DNA from: Mesorhabditis belari
Taxonomy: Eukaryota > Nematoda > Chromadorea > Rhabditida > Rhabditidae
DNA length: 64,000 bases
NCBI GenBank assembly: GCA_958450365.1
Contig: CAUEEP010000356.1
Span: forward strand, 49,865 to 113,864
Direction: 5' to 3'
Shown here: positions 11,831 to 25,400 of the stretch, piece by piece
Layout of the letters: each line of letters opens with the position of its first letter
How positions within the stretch are numbered: position 1 is the stretch's first letter
Program-made: the position numbers and the translations under genes
The notes under the pieces: model-generated
Told to the model about the DNA's origin: nothing
The model's database searches: none
Seen by the model: the letters and a program-made list of their open reading frames with translations, nothing else

Positions 11831-12563
11831 AAGCGTGAGAAAAAACCATAAAGGCGTTCGGCATAAAGGCATAAAGGCATTCGGCATAAAGGCATTAGCT
11901 TTCTAAATTTTCGCATTTTCACTCTAACATTTTTCACCGCTTTCACCTAAACTTAAAACACGTATAACTTTTGATAAAAAGCCATTTTGCAAAAACGGAA
12001 AACAGATTCAGAATCAGCGTGAAATTCTGCGTCGAATCGTCTATGGTTTAGCTCATTTGCTCCCATTCTAGTGTTACTTTTTCCTTGTGAACTTTGCGAT
12101 TACACTAACCGGTCTTTGATTCTTAAAAATTTCGAAATTTCCCGTCAAAACTCAAAAACGAATATGCAAAGCAGCCATTTCCCTTGTCATTTCCCTGTCT
12201 AATTCAAGGAATTTCCACTATTGTAAATTTTCTTTCCGAAAACCCGACCATTATCGACCCTTTGAATACAAAAAAAATGTAAAAAACGAGGTGATTCGGG
12301 GTCATTTCTTTTTTTGTTCTTCTTTTCCTCTTTTTTTCTTCTTTTTCTTCTTTTTCTTTTCCATTTTCTCGTTTTCCAACCATTTTCATTCACAGATTTA
12401 CGAATTTTTCTCTAGTTTTTACCAGAGAAACCCTTGTGATTCAACAAATTTTTGGTGAAAGAATTGAAACATCAAAACAAAATGGATAGATATTTCGAAA
12501 TTTTAATCTAAAACCTAATTTTTAGAGACAACAAATTGCCAACTCAATCCAACGTCTCTGGGA
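11831..12563. other. No gene seen
   Basis: Short ggcataaaggcatt repeats (11850-11895) and a pyrimidine tract at 12305-12365. Otherwise AT-rich sequence with no convincing exon. Confidence 0.5.
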
Positions 12564-12862
12564 TAACCTAGGTATGGGATAACCTAGGTATGGGATAACC
12601 TAGGTATGGGATAACCTAGGTATGGGATAACCTAGGTATGGGGTAACCTAGGTATGGGGCAACCTAGGTATGGGGTAACCTAGGTATGGGGTAACCTAGG
12701 TATGGGGTAACCTAGGTATGGGATAACCTAGGTATGGGGTAACCTAGGTATGGGGTAACCTAGGTATGGGGTAACCTAGGTATGAGGTAACCTAGGTATG
12801 GGGTAACCTAGGTATGGGGTAACCTAGGTATGGGGTAACCTAGGTATGGGGTAACCTAGGGT
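12564..12862. repeat. 16-bp minisatellite taacctaggtatgggg
   Basis: About 18 units. The CCTAGG core makes each unit partly palindromic. Confidence 0.95.
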
Positions 12863-13860
12863 AGACAGTTGTCTGAACTTTGACGCTAATTTTCTCTATG
12901 TTTTTATCGGTAAATCTACAAAGAGGATATTATATTTCTTTACTCAAATTTCATGTAGATTCTAATAAAAGAAACCAGAAGTTGTTTGGGTTTCTATGCC
13001 TGGAGTTATGGACCATTTAACTGAATCGACTCTTCCAAATAGATAATCTAACTTTGACCAACGAACTTTTCAAGTTAAACTTTTGAAAAAGCTGAAGCGT
13101 TTCAAGGTGATTTTGGTGTCGAAAGTGTTTTCGGCTGGGTAAATTTTAAAACTAGTTTTAAAACTTTTTAAGAATTTTTAAATTTCTCTCTTATTCTCTT
13201 TAAATTTCTCTCTTATTCACGAAAGATTTCGCAAGATTTTCTTTAGAAAATACGCTTTTGAAAAGACTGAAAGCATTTAGACTATTGGATTTTCTGAAAA
13301 AAACTAAAGCATACTGTATACTACAGGGCCCTGTAATCGCGCACTTCTAAAAAACCTAGGTTTCAGAGCTCGCGTTTCCATTGACCAAAACACAAAATTA
13401 AAAAACAGTTCCCGATTAACTTTTTGCGTAGAATTCAGAAATTTGCTTTTTCAGCCTAGTTTATCAGCTAGATTTTTGTGAAAAAAATTATTTTGACTTT
13501 TCGGCGCAGAATATTGAAGAAATTTCATTGGAAAATAGAATTCCACAAAAATTCAATCCAGTATTCTGAAAGAGCGTGATAAGAGCTATTGAATGACATA
13601 TAACAACGACACAACGACACAATGACAATGACACATTGAACACTTTATGGTTCGATGAAATATGAAATATGAAATTTCACTAACATCAAAGTCGCCGCCT
13701 TTAATTAATTTTGGATGATAGTTTTTGGATTATTTTATTTTTCCCGTTCATTTTTAGGCCTAACTTAAAATTTGTAGTTGTAGTGTTCGAATTTTTGATT
13801 TAAAGACGATTATTTTTGTTACCTATGTGCAGGGTGTTCCACAATTACTGATACCGGATA
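12863..13860. other. Diverged element remnant, no gene
   Basis: ctttgacgctaattttctct at 12890-12920 resembles the interior of the CAGGGTG element at 35.8 kb. A lone gtgcagggtgttcc end is at 13830. No exon is recognised. Confidence 0.5.
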
Positions 13861-13861
13861 A

Positions 13862-14248
13862 CTACCGTAATAATTCTAATAGAAGACCATGGTCTTCTAA
13901 TTTTCAACCCCTTCCCCAAAGGGTCTTCTATTAGAGACTGGTCTTCTAATAGAGACTGGTCTTCTAATAGAGACTGGTCTTCTAATAGAGACTGGTCTTC
14001 TATTAGAGACTGGTCTTCTATTAGAGACTGGTCTTCTATTAGAGACTGGTCTTCTGTTAGAGACTGGTCTTCTATTAGAGACTGGTCTTCTGTTAGAGAC
14101 TGGTCTTCTGTTAGAGACTGGTCTTCTGTTAGAGACTGGTCTTCTAATAGAGACTGGTCTTCTATTTTTCAACCTCCCTTCAAAAGGGTCTTCTATTGGA
14201 GACTGGTCTTCTAATAGAGACTGGTCTTCTATTAGAATTATTACGGTA
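13862..14248. repeat. 18-bp array bounded by inverted ends
   Basis: ggtcttctaatagagact units (about 17). The outer borders taccgtaataattctaatag and its complement form terminal inverted repeats, so the array lies within a small MITE-like element. Confidence 0.85.
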
Positions 14249-14266
14249 GCTTGAAAAAACTTTTTT

Positions 14267-15300
14267 TTAGTATAAAACTTGTGATGAAACTTTTATTCTT
14301 AACAAATTAGATAGTAAAGTAATGGAAAAACAACAATTATTGGATATGTCATCCTTGACACAGAGCTGAAGGCGCTTTGCAAAGTCGTCGGCACGCAAGT
14401 AAGGGAGATTCAATTCATCCCATGCTTTTTGAAGAGCCTTCTTCAAAGAATCAAGAGTTTTGTTCGGTTTTTGATAAGCCTTAGCTTCTAATACGGCCCA
14501 GACGCTGTAGTCGAGAGGATTTAGGTCAGACGACATTGGTGGCCATTCGTTGAATGCGATAAAGTCTGGAAAATTCTTGTCACACCAATCCTGAACTGAA
14601 CGGGCGAACGGAGCTCCGTCTTGTTGACACGTCCATCTTTTTCGTCCAAAATGATTTTTGTTCCATGGTAAAGCCTCGTAAAGCTTCGTTTTTCAGGACA
14701 TCCAAATAGTTATTCGCATTGATCTTGACACCAGCAGGAACGAAGATTAGGGGAGTTTTTTCGTCGTAAGTGATTCCAGCAAAAACCATCACTGAGGTCG
14801 GATGAAGAGAATGCGAAACTGATTTGTGGGGATTAGAAATGCCGTAAATTCGATCATTTTGCTTGTTCAACACTGGCTGGACCGTAAAAAATTTCTCATC
14901 GGTGAAAAGAATCCTTCCTGAGCCTGAGCTTGTCCAGGAAACCGAGCAAGAAGTTGAGCACAACGCTGTTCTCTCTTAATTTTTGCAGCATCGATAATTC
15001 CGTGACACTTGTTTTTCTTGAAAGCTTTGATTCCTAAGCGTTTTCGAACAATTCGATGCATCAGGAACTTTCATTTCACGAGCCATTTGACGAACAGATC
15101 TCTCCGGGTTGCGTCTTATTCTCTCGCGGACGTTCTTGATAACAGTCTTAACAGCCGAAGTTACACGTCTTCCACGTCCCTTTCGATCCTGCTTTGTTCC
15201 AAGAGACTTAAAACGTTCGCATGTTCGCAAAACAAGTTGTTTTGTCACTCTCAGTCGTTGGCGGATCGACCATGCCGGATCAACCACGACGCGACGCTCC
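14267..15300 (-). pseudogene. Tc1/mariner superfamily transposase, broken
   Basis: Pieces in order on the minus strand: helix-turn-helix part (RKGRGRRVTSAVKTVIKNVR, SVRQMAREMKV, HRIVRKRLGIKAFKKNKCHG), first aspartate in ILFTDEKFF, then GVKINANNYLDVL, second aspartate in TCQQDGAP, and third in SSDLNPLDYSVW. Frame changes near 15040-15060, 14930-14960 and 14680 break it. Thirty residues separate the second and third aspartates as read, so it is not mariner proper and may carry a small deletion. It sits next to the 13.9-14.2 kb array. Confidence 0.85.
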
Positions 15301-15507
15301 CATCGACTACCTCGACATGACGACGACGTCAATTGGAATGCGACGTCGTGCAAAAATGAACATTTGTGACAGAAATTCAAATTTAAGATGAAAACGCTTG
15401 AAAAATACAAATGATTTAAAAACGAAAAAGAAACGACGACGCGACGCTCCCATCGACTACCTCGACATGACGAAGACGTCAATTGGAATGCGACGTCGCG
15501 CGAAAAT
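15284..15507. repeat. Direct duplication of about 74 bp
   Basis: cgacgctcccatcgactacc and the following 50 bases occur at 15292 and 15440 with few differences, at the 5' side of the broken transposase. Confidence 0.85.
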
Positions 15508-15508
15508 T

Positions 15509-15833
15509 AGCAATAAACAAGGGGGTGGGACAAATGCGACGTTTTTTTGCGCACCTGGACATTTGCGCACCTTTTTTTTGCTGGAAAAGGCCTTAGGCAA
15601 GGCCGTAGAGCTTCAAAAATATTTCCATATAAGGGAATCGTATGCGTAAATTCCGAATTTCGTACAAATCAGACCTCGCTGACACGTCAAATTTGGGCTA
15701 AAAGGCAAAAACTGCCGAAAAGCGTTAAGTTGCGTAGTTTTTGCCTTTTAGCCCAAATTTGACGGGTCAACGAGGTCTGATTTGTCGAAATTCGGAATCT
15801 ACGCATACGATTCCCTTCTATGAAAACATTTCT
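15509..15833. repeat. Fold-back element, copy 2, right arm truncated
   Basis: Nearly identical to the 5.2 kb palindrome, with the same left flank (gcaataaacaagggggtggg). The right arm stops at gattcccttctatgaaaaca and passes into pyrimidine-rich sequence. Confidence 0.9.
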
Positions 15834-16406
15834 TTCTCCTTCCTCTTTCTTCCTCTTTCTTTCTTTCTTTCTCCGTCAGTTTGTCCTTTTGTTTCTTCAT
15901 AGCCTTCCCAAAGTTGATTTTCTTTTTTGTCTTTTTATTCCCCCGTTATGTGTCTTTTCTTCTTCTGTAAACCGTCTCAAAACCAATCTTTTCTTCCTTA
16001 CATTCCCCTCCTTTTGGAATGTTTTTATTATCCGAGACGGGTTTCATTCTCCCAATTCATTCATTTTCCTCTTCTTTCTTATTGAAATACCGTAGACTTC
16101 ATTTTATGACAGTTTTATTTCCAATACAGTATTGAATTCCAATACAGAGCATTGAACCTTAAAAGTTGAATATGTTACCGTAATCCTTTTTGCTTCATGA
16201 TTACCACCTGTACTTTTTGTACAGGGTGTACTTTTTGTTCAAATCTGTAAACGAATTTATTATTAGTAGTATTTCAGTCTTTTATTATTAATATTGTCTA
16301 TCTAATCCACGAATTTCTAATAATATTGGAGTTGAAATACAAATTAAAACAAATTAAACTTTGCATAGGGATTAGTACCCTAGATTTCTCAGCACTGATC
16401 TTCGAA
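15834..16406. other. Sequence upstream of the Wnt first exon
   Basis: Pyrimidine-rich to 16080, then AT-rich with taccgtaat and ttttgtacagggtgta motifs. A promoter is expected here, but no defined element is recognised. Confidence 0.4.
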
Positions 16407-19400
16407 ATGCTCGAGCCAAGGCCTGGTTGCAGTTTTGACGATGGGCTACTCTATAACAATAGGAGAAATCGACGAACCAAAGTGCGAGGTTTGGTTTGTT
16501 GAATTCACATTTATTCATTGATTTTTAGATTCTCCCAACTACAATGTTGAATCAGTCAGCCGACCATCTTTCCCTAATCTTTCCCATCAATGCTCGGTCC
16601 TCGTTTTCATTGGATTCCTTTCAATCGGTGCCTTTGCTGTTAACCAGTACTCACCCCCGTCAACATCACCACAACCGCCGATAAGAATGTTACAGGTAAA
16701 GTAAAGTTATTAGTTACAAATCAATTTTCAAACAGTAAAGCACTTGCGCATTCATTCCAAAAGGTTCATTATTTTCTTCTGGGCATAATTTTCATATTTC
16801 TGAGCAAGGGGAGTGACAGCTCTAATTTTGAATATAGTTGATTGAATTTAGACCATTTTGGTCCCACTTTTCTCGCAATTTTGCAGAAAAATCGATCCCC
16901 AAAGTTTGGGCATAGTGACGCATAAAGCATAAAGCATAAAGCATAAGGCATAAAGCATAAAGCCCTCTCTAGCGGCAAGATTGTGAGGCATTTGATACCC
17001 GCCCCGTCCCCTTTGCCATTGGCAATCTAACTGCGAGCTCAAATTTCTTGGTGTTGCGCTGTTCGATTTCAATATTCTTGGTATCATTAGATGCGTCAGG
17101 TCTTTCTCTGTCGATTGGTACAAAAACTATTTAAATTGAACAGCCCAACACCAAGATATTTGAGCTCAAAGTTGGATTGCCAATGGCAAAGGTGGCGGAA
17201 CGCCTTTTATACGCCCCGCCCCCTTTGCCATTGGCAATCTAGTTAGATTGCCTAGTTTGATCTAGTGATTTTGATCTAGTTAGAACAAAGTTGGATTGCC
17301 AATGGCAAAGGGGCCGGGCGCGTAAAAAGGGGCGGGGTGTATAAAAGGCGCTCGCCCCCTTTGCCATTAGCAATCTAATTTGAGCTCAGTACCCCGCTTG
17401 ACTGTTCTGTAGACTGTGTTCCAAAGCTACAGTACCCGGATGATGTCTAAGCCAGATCTGTCATTATCTGAAGGTTATCGAACATTTGATGGCGGGGCGC
17501 CTTTTATACGCGCCCCGCCCCTTTTGCCATTGGCAATCTAACATTGAACTCAAATATCTTGGTGTTGGGCTGTTCAATTTAAATAGTTTTTATACCAATC
17601 GACAGAGAAAGACTTGGCGCATCTAATGATACAAAGAATGCTTAAATTGGACAGCTCATCACCAAGATATTTGAGCTCAAAGTCAGATTGCCAATAGCAA
17701 AAGTCAAATGTCAAATGCCAAATTGGGCGCTGAATGAATTTGGAAAGATTGGTTCGGAAATCTATTAGCCCAGCTTGAGGAGGAGATTCAAAGTTGTAGT
17801 AATCCCGCAAAGATACATAAAACAAGAACACATAAAACAAGAACTACAGTTCTACAAGTTGCGGTCATTCTATTGCTAGTTCGCTTTCAATCAATTTTCT
17901 CTTTTCTTGGAGAACGAAAATGTGTCAAACTCAAAGGTGACACACGTATTTTTGATTAGTTTCTGTCTCTTATTCTTGTCCTTGACTGGATCTAGAACTT
18001 TGTGCTTTTTTGGATGTTCAATGCACTTCCAGTTCAATGTTCAATGATATGCAAATTTTAATGGAAAACAAAATCCACTTGTTTGTACTTGTAATCTACT
18101 TGTTTGTACTTGTAAACAAGTACAACAACAAGTAACAACAGATATGCAAATTGCCTCTGCTTGTAATTGTAGAGGCAATTTGCATATCAGTTATCAATAA
18201 GTACTAGTTTTAACATTTTATTCAAATTCTCAATTCCAGGGTTGCCCGCCGGCTCTACTCCACTCGCGCTCATTTCGTCACGCGCAGATTTTGTGTCGTA
18301 CCCAGCCGGCGCTGGTTGTGGCCGCCTATGAGGGGATCAAGGTGAGTAGGTATTGGGTTGGTGAATTGAAAACTGTGGACTATTGTCATATGTCACAGTT
18401 TGAGCACTTTCTTCTTTCAATTCACCAACCCAATAGTAGCATATAAGTTCAAAATCTCAAAAGTTTACTATTATTTAAATAATAAATCGTTCATTAGACT
18501 TAATCACATCAAAAAACGGATAAAAATTGATAAAAACCACTCAGTTTTAAGCTCTTGAAAGCTTGGAATACTGTAAATAAGGCACGGAAACAAAACCTTC
18601 TGTTTGAAAAGTCAAAACTCTGAAGATTTCTGAAAAATAGACAGATTTAACCGACGATTAGATTACGGTATTTATTAGGTTGGCAACTTAATAATGACGC
18701 GTCACTACTTAACATGTTTTTTGTAATTTCAAGCGCCGTTTCTTCCCTCTTTTTTGCATATATACAAAGTAAAAGATGTCTGCATAAATAACATTTAGTG
18801 CTCCAAATTTCATCATTTGCTTTTTGGCAAAAAATGGAGGACAAAAAATTCCGTATTCGAGCTTCATTGTTCTACGATTTTAAACAAGGAAAATCACCAG
18901 CTGAATCTCATCGCACGATCATCACTGTTTTTGGGGAGAAAAGTATACACATTCGGCAATGTCAACGATGGTTTCAAAGATTCCAAGGCGGCGATGAAAG
19001 CCTCGTAGACGAGCCACACCAAGGACATCCTCCAGAAGTGGTCGACGATGACTTGCTCGCCTTAATTGAAGATTGCCCAACACTCACCGTTCGTGAGTTG
19101 GCAGAAATATTTGAAGTATCCCATACGACAATCAAAAACTATTTACACAAACTTGGGAAAAGAATCGAGTTGGAAAATGGGTTCCTCACGAACTGACCCA
19201 AAGCAACAAAATGTCGCCTCAATTTTGCTACAAAAATGTAAATCAAACGACTTTTTTCACAGGGTTTTGACTTCTGACGAAACGTGGATCAACTACGAGA
19301 ACGTTAAACGCAAAAATCAATGGCTATCTGCTGGGCAGACCCCTTAAACCACTCCCAAACCTGATATCCATGGGAAGAAGATAATGCTCTGTTGCTGGTG

Positions 19401-22400
19401 GAACTTCAAGGGATTGGTGCATTATGAAGTGCTGAAACCTGGCCAAACCGTCGATGCTGATCTTTATTCGAAGCAATTAATGAGAGTTAACGAGTCTTCG
19501 AAGAAATTGGGGCTCAAACCGGAGAGAGTCAGATTTTTACACGACAACGCAAAACCTCACACTGCAAAGATCACTTATAAGAAAATCGAGGAACTTGGCT
19601 GGAAAGTTTTGCCCCACGCGTCTTATTCACCTGATCTGGCTCCTTCAGATTACTTTTTGTTTCGGTCGCTGAAGCACTTTTTGGAGGGAGAAAAGTTCGA
19701 TGATCATGCTCAGGTCATAAAAGCAGTGAATGACTACTTCGCCTCAAAAACTCCCAAGTTCTTCGAGGATGGGATCCGGGATTTGCGCAGAAGATGGGAA
19801 GAAGTCATAGATACTAATGGAGAATACCTTTCGAATTGAAAGCTCTTCTTTTGTGTTTTTTGAAATAAATCATTTGTTACATAAACGCGTCATTATTAAG
19901 TTGCCAACCTAATAGAAAGATTCAAATTTGTTATAAATTTGCTCAAATTTGCTATTTTTCAGGACGCTTTATCACAATGTGAGGAAAAACTCCGTTTCCA
20001 CGCTTGGGATTGCACAAAGATCGGACATCCGCTATTGGATCCACCGTTGCTGAAATACGGTTTATTTGTAGATTTGATTTGTATATTTTAGATATACTTT
20101 TAAGAACTAGATATATTTAAAACCTAAAATATTAGATAAACCCCATTTTGCAGCTCACCGCGAATCGGCGCTCGTTTGGGCGCTCTCGTCTACCGGAGCT
20201 GCTTGGGGAATCGCCACCGCTTGTATGCAGGTGATTATGAGCCGTACAATTCAACAAATTGACCTGTTAGCTGTTAGCTGTTAAGCTGTTAAAGGGATCA
20301 GTCTGTTAAAGACTTACGATGGACTGCAAAAGAGATTAAGCACCTACGGTCTAGCTATCCACTAGACACTATCCACTAGACACTAGACAGGGTGCGCGAT
20401 AATTGTCGCAACAAGATAAAGTTCTGATTTGAAGGCAGACGAGAGCAAAAAAGGACCAATTTTTTAAATACGGTATGCGTCAGCCGCAAAACATTCAGCC
20501 AGAAATACCCCAAAACATCCCAAAACAACCAGCCGGCTAATTGTTTAATAGTTGAGCCTTTTTAAGACCAAACGCCATGACTTTGGGCATTCAAATGATA
20601 TAAAACGAGACTCACAATTAGGCTACACAGTCCTAGGAGAATCAGGAGACAGAAGGCTCAACTCGGATCGCATTGTTCTCATTCAATTTAGCTGCTGTTT
20701 AACTAAAACAAGTTTGACAGAATGCAGAATTTGTAGCAAAATTCAGCCAAATTTCGAGCAGAAATGGTCACAGAAATTTGCCAAAATCTGACGTCGAAAA
20801 TCTAGCGAAAAACCTCTTTAAATTTTTGATTTATTAGAATTTCGATCAAATTCTTTCTTTGAATCTGCTTTGATTTGATTTTCAGAAACTTTCCAAGTCT
20901 CTATCTTGTGAGAATTGTTGAGAATTGTTGTAGAATTGTTGGTAGAACGTTGGTAGAACGTTGGTTGAGCGTTGGTTGAGCGTTGGTAGAACGTTGGTAG
21001 ACATTCAAAAAGAATCAAATTCCAGGGCTGGCTACCAGAGTGCGCGTGTACTCCGACGGCTGGCGAAAAGGCTTGGGAATGGAGTGGATGCTCGTACGGG
21101 GTTCAGGTGAATGAAGGATTCAATTTCAATTATTTAATTGGTTATTTTTTATAAAATGTATCAACCGGACCGGGCTTGAAAATCAATAAAATCAATAAAA
21201 TCAATAAAATGCCATCTGAATTCTTTCAGTATGGCCTAGCCGCTTCGAGAAGGCTTTTCAGCCGTGGAGCCGCTTACAAGTTGGTGATTTTTCTTTGAAA
21301 TCTTAAATCACTTATCACATTTACTCAAAATTCTTGAATATCTTGAATATCTTGAATATCTTCAACTTTTAATGAAAACTGAGCATCTCTCGTGATCCTG
21401 TATGTCCAGAAATATGCTTTCTGTTTTACACATGAATTGCAGTCGGCTCTCTATGAATACATAATGAAAAAGTGGCACTCAGACCAGAAATTATTGGGTT
21501 GATGCATAATTATCCGGACTTCTTTTTGCGTGCTTGTATCTTTTTTGTTTTGAAAGCTTTTTGTCTATTTCTTTTTTTTAAATATTCGTTATTCTTTAGT
21601 GAACAAAATGCGTGTCGACAATCATATCCATCTTCGCCATATCATGCTCTACCACTTCGAAAAGGGATGGTCTGCCGCAGAGTCGTTTCGCGATCTCAAA
21701 GAACTGGAGAAGCCCCAACGGACTACCACGTCAATCGATCGCTCAAAAATTGGCAAACAAATAAGATCTACAACGATTTGGATGACTTGATAGACGATGT
21801 TAAAGCGTGGATTGCCTCCAAAGATCGTTTATTCTTCGCTCGTGGAATCGATCGTCTTCCAAGCAAATGGCAATCAGTTATTGATGTAGGCGGTGAATAT
21901 GCTCCAGAATAATCAATTAAACATATTTTTCTAACTATTTATGTTATTTTTTGTTAAATAAAATCATTTATAAAAGAAGTCCGGATAATTATGCATCAAC
22001 CCAATATGTCCTAACGTTCCAATTTCAAGAACTATGAGATCAGCAGTCATAAAAGTCCCAACGCCTGTCGACAAATAGTGACACTTGGAAGGCAATTTGA
22101 AATCTATTTTGGATTCTATTCTATTAGCTATGCTATGTCTCTTTTCTTGTCACTTTCACAGCTGACATTTGCGCTTTTTTTTATTTGTCTTAGGTGTTCC
22201 TATTTGCGCAGATCACAGCCTGCATCCACATTTCTGTATCCACATCTCTATCCCTTGCTATTGTCATCCAGTGTTTCCTATCTTGGTTGTACCTGGTTCG
22301 AAGTCTTCGACTTGCTTGTGCTGGTGGTGGTTGCACTCTAGCCATCCTTTCTCTGACCGTCTCTGCCACTCTTGTGCTCCACCTCGTTGCTGGTCTTCTG

Positions 22401-25400
22401 ATATGCCTCTTCTGGTCTCGTGGTAGCCACTCTGTGATCCGTATCGATCTGTATCATCCATCTGTCGTCTTTTCTTCTGGCTACATGGTCGGTTCAGTCT
22501 TTTTCTCTCAATCACTTCCACTGGATCTCTAAGTCCCGAGAGCTGGCGCAAATCCGTACTTCTTAAGTCCGTACTTCTTAGCGCCATACTTCTTAGGTCC
22601 GTACTCCTTAGGTCCGGACTTCTTAGATCCGTATTTCTTAGGTCCGTACTTCTTAGATCCGTACTTCTTAGGTCTTGGTCGAGCTGCGTCTGCCTATTGT
22701 GCCCAAGGAGGTATTTGCCGCTTTCAGATTTTAATTTCTTGATTTTAGCCCTACTTCTTTTTCTCTCATCTATGAAAGATTTTATGAGAAATAGATATTT
22801 CATATCTTTCCAAATTACTGCCACTATCACTAGATTTATCGTGTATTGAGCAAAGCTCTTTATATTCTTGACTAAAGCTCAATACTACTATTTTCCTTGA
22901 TGGTGCAGAGTCCGGGAATCGAACTCGGGTCGCCCGAGTGGCAGGCGAGCATTCTATCACTGGACTAACTTTCAGAGACGATGACGGAGTTGGCCGTGAG
23001 AGACGTGGAGGACGAGATCTCCCCGCCGGAAATCCGTCGAAAATCGCCGAGCGTCACAATTTGAAAGCCGGACGTTTAGTGAGATCTTGTATTAGTCTGT
23101 CCAGAAAGTCTTTTCTTTCATTTTTGTACTTTCGTTTAAAACCAACAAATGCACCAATTGAACTACGGTTTATTTCATTAGAAAGGCCAATGATTTTTCT
23201 GCAAAATAACATTAAAATGGGTTTAAAATGTCTTATGTCTGGATGTTTTTGGGCGCATGAAGTCGGGTGATCAAAAAGAGCGATAGACGGCTCGATAGAC
23301 ATGGGCACTACAAACTACAAACGGAAAATAGAAACGGAAACTACAAACGCTTCTAACTTGCTTCAAATCTGCCGGATTAATATGATTTATAGCTCAAAAA
23401 ATAGAGAATCTCAAGAGCTTTCGAATGGAGCAAAGGACACCCAAAACACATCAATACTAAAGGAAGTTACAGTGGCTTGTAGCCTGGCTCGACTACGATT
23501 CGTTTCGAGCCAGGCTACAAGCCACTGTAACTTTCTTTAGTATTGATATTTTTAGGTGTGCTTTGCTCGATTCGAAAGCTCTTGAGATTCTCTATTTTTT
23601 GAGCTATAAATCATATTAATCCGACAAATTTGAATCAAGTTAGAAGCGTTTGTAATGTGACAGTTCGTCACTTTTGTAGTTTATAGTGCCCATGTCTACC
23701 CAATGATGCATTTTAGACACTTTCTGCTAAGGAAACCTATCTTTGTGTCAATAGATAAAAGATAGAGCATAAAAAATTTAGTATATAGGTAAATTTTCAA
23801 AGAAAATCATTCAGCCAATATCTTCATATAGGTTTTTATAGGAAAGAAAAGACTTTCTGGACTTTCTGGAAGACTAATATTCTAAATTGATTTTTAGGCG
23901 GTAAAGAAAAGCGTTCTTCAATCCTGTAAATGCCATGGAGTCTCTGGATCTTGTCAGCAGAAAACCTGCTGGAAGAGAACGGCCGATTTGGAGACGATTA
24001 CCGGACATTTGATTGATAAGTAAGCTTTAAAGTTGTTGTTACTTTGTGCTAAATTTGTCAACGCTGGTGCACTGTCAACAATTTTCTGGTGAACTAGAAA
24101 ACTAGAACTAGATTCTCGTGAACTAGAACTAGAACTAGATTCTAGTGAACTAGAACTATATTCTCGTGAACTAGAACTAGAACTAGATTCTAGTGAACTA
24201 GATTCTCGTGAACTAGAACTAGATTCTAGTGAACTAGATTCTCGTGAACTAGAACTAGATTCTCGTGAACTAGAACTAGATTCTCGTGAACTAGAACTAG
24301 ATTCTCGTGAACTAGAACTAGATTCTAGTGAACTAGATTCTCGTGAACTAGAACTAGATTCTCGTGAACTAGAACTAGATTCTCGTGAACTAGAACTAGA
24401 TTCTCGTGAACTAGAACTAGATTCTCGTGAACTAGAACTAGATTCTCGTGAACTAGAACTAGATTCTCGTGAACTAGAACTAGATTCTCGTGAACTAGAA
24501 CTAGAACTAGATTCTCGTGAACTAGAACTAGATTCTCGTGAACTAGAACTAGAACTAGATTCTAGTGAACTAGATTCTCGTGAACTAGAACTAGATTCTC
24601 GTGAACTAGATTCTCTTTCTTGATCCGTAAAGCTAAAGTATTCAGGTATCACCGCACAAGAAGTGTTCTCCCTGAGACGAAAGTGAAAAACGCGGACCTT
24701 CTCGCTTTTGAGCAATCACCTGATCATTGTGCTGCGTGGGTTTAATAATAAAAAGCAAAGTAAAGACGATATTATATATTAATAAGAAGACGATAAATAA
24801 GATATTATACTAAATCTCTTAAAAACAGTACTTTTTAGTTCTCTATCTGCCATATTTCAATTGGTTTATTTGTTGTTTTTAAACGAAAATACGAAAAGGA
24901 ATGAATAAGAAGCCCGTTTTAATGTTAAAGACTGACTACTCTATTCCTTTTTAAGTACAGATTTAGTGAGATAAACTCCCAGTGAATCCTATTCAGCCTG
25001 AGCTAAGGTGAGCCTGAGCTGAGCCTGAGCTGAGATGAGCCTGAGCTAAGGTGAGCCTGAGCTGAGCCTGAGCCGAGATGAACCTGAGCTAAGGTGAGCC
25101 TGAGCTTGAGCTGAGGTGAGCCTGATATTAGGCTTTTCAGAAATTTGTTGTTAATTTGTTAATTTGTTGTTTTTAAACGAAAATACGGAAAGAAATGAAA
25201 AGACTTTCTGGACAGAAAGATAGAATTTCTTTATGTAAAGTACCCACAAAAAAAACCCTATTCAAAAGCTTCAAAAGCAAAAGCTCATTTTCAACTCTAA
25301 GATGAGAACTGAAGTTGTAGTGAATAAATCTAAAAATAAACCGTATTTTCAGTCGAACAGCTTCTCGTCGTGTTTGCGGTTGGAGAAATGAAACCCATTC

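Noticed and set aside
15820..16095. 91-codon Phe/Leu-rich plus-strand frame with a hydrophobic look
   Set aside because: It is pyrimidine-rich sequence starting inside a truncated fold-back arm, with no splice or family support.
23954..24715. 253-codon Ser/Arg/Glu-rich minus-strand frame resembling an RS-domain protein
   Set aside because: It overlaps Wnt exons 9 and 10 and the 21-bp array between them; the SR look is a repeat artefact.
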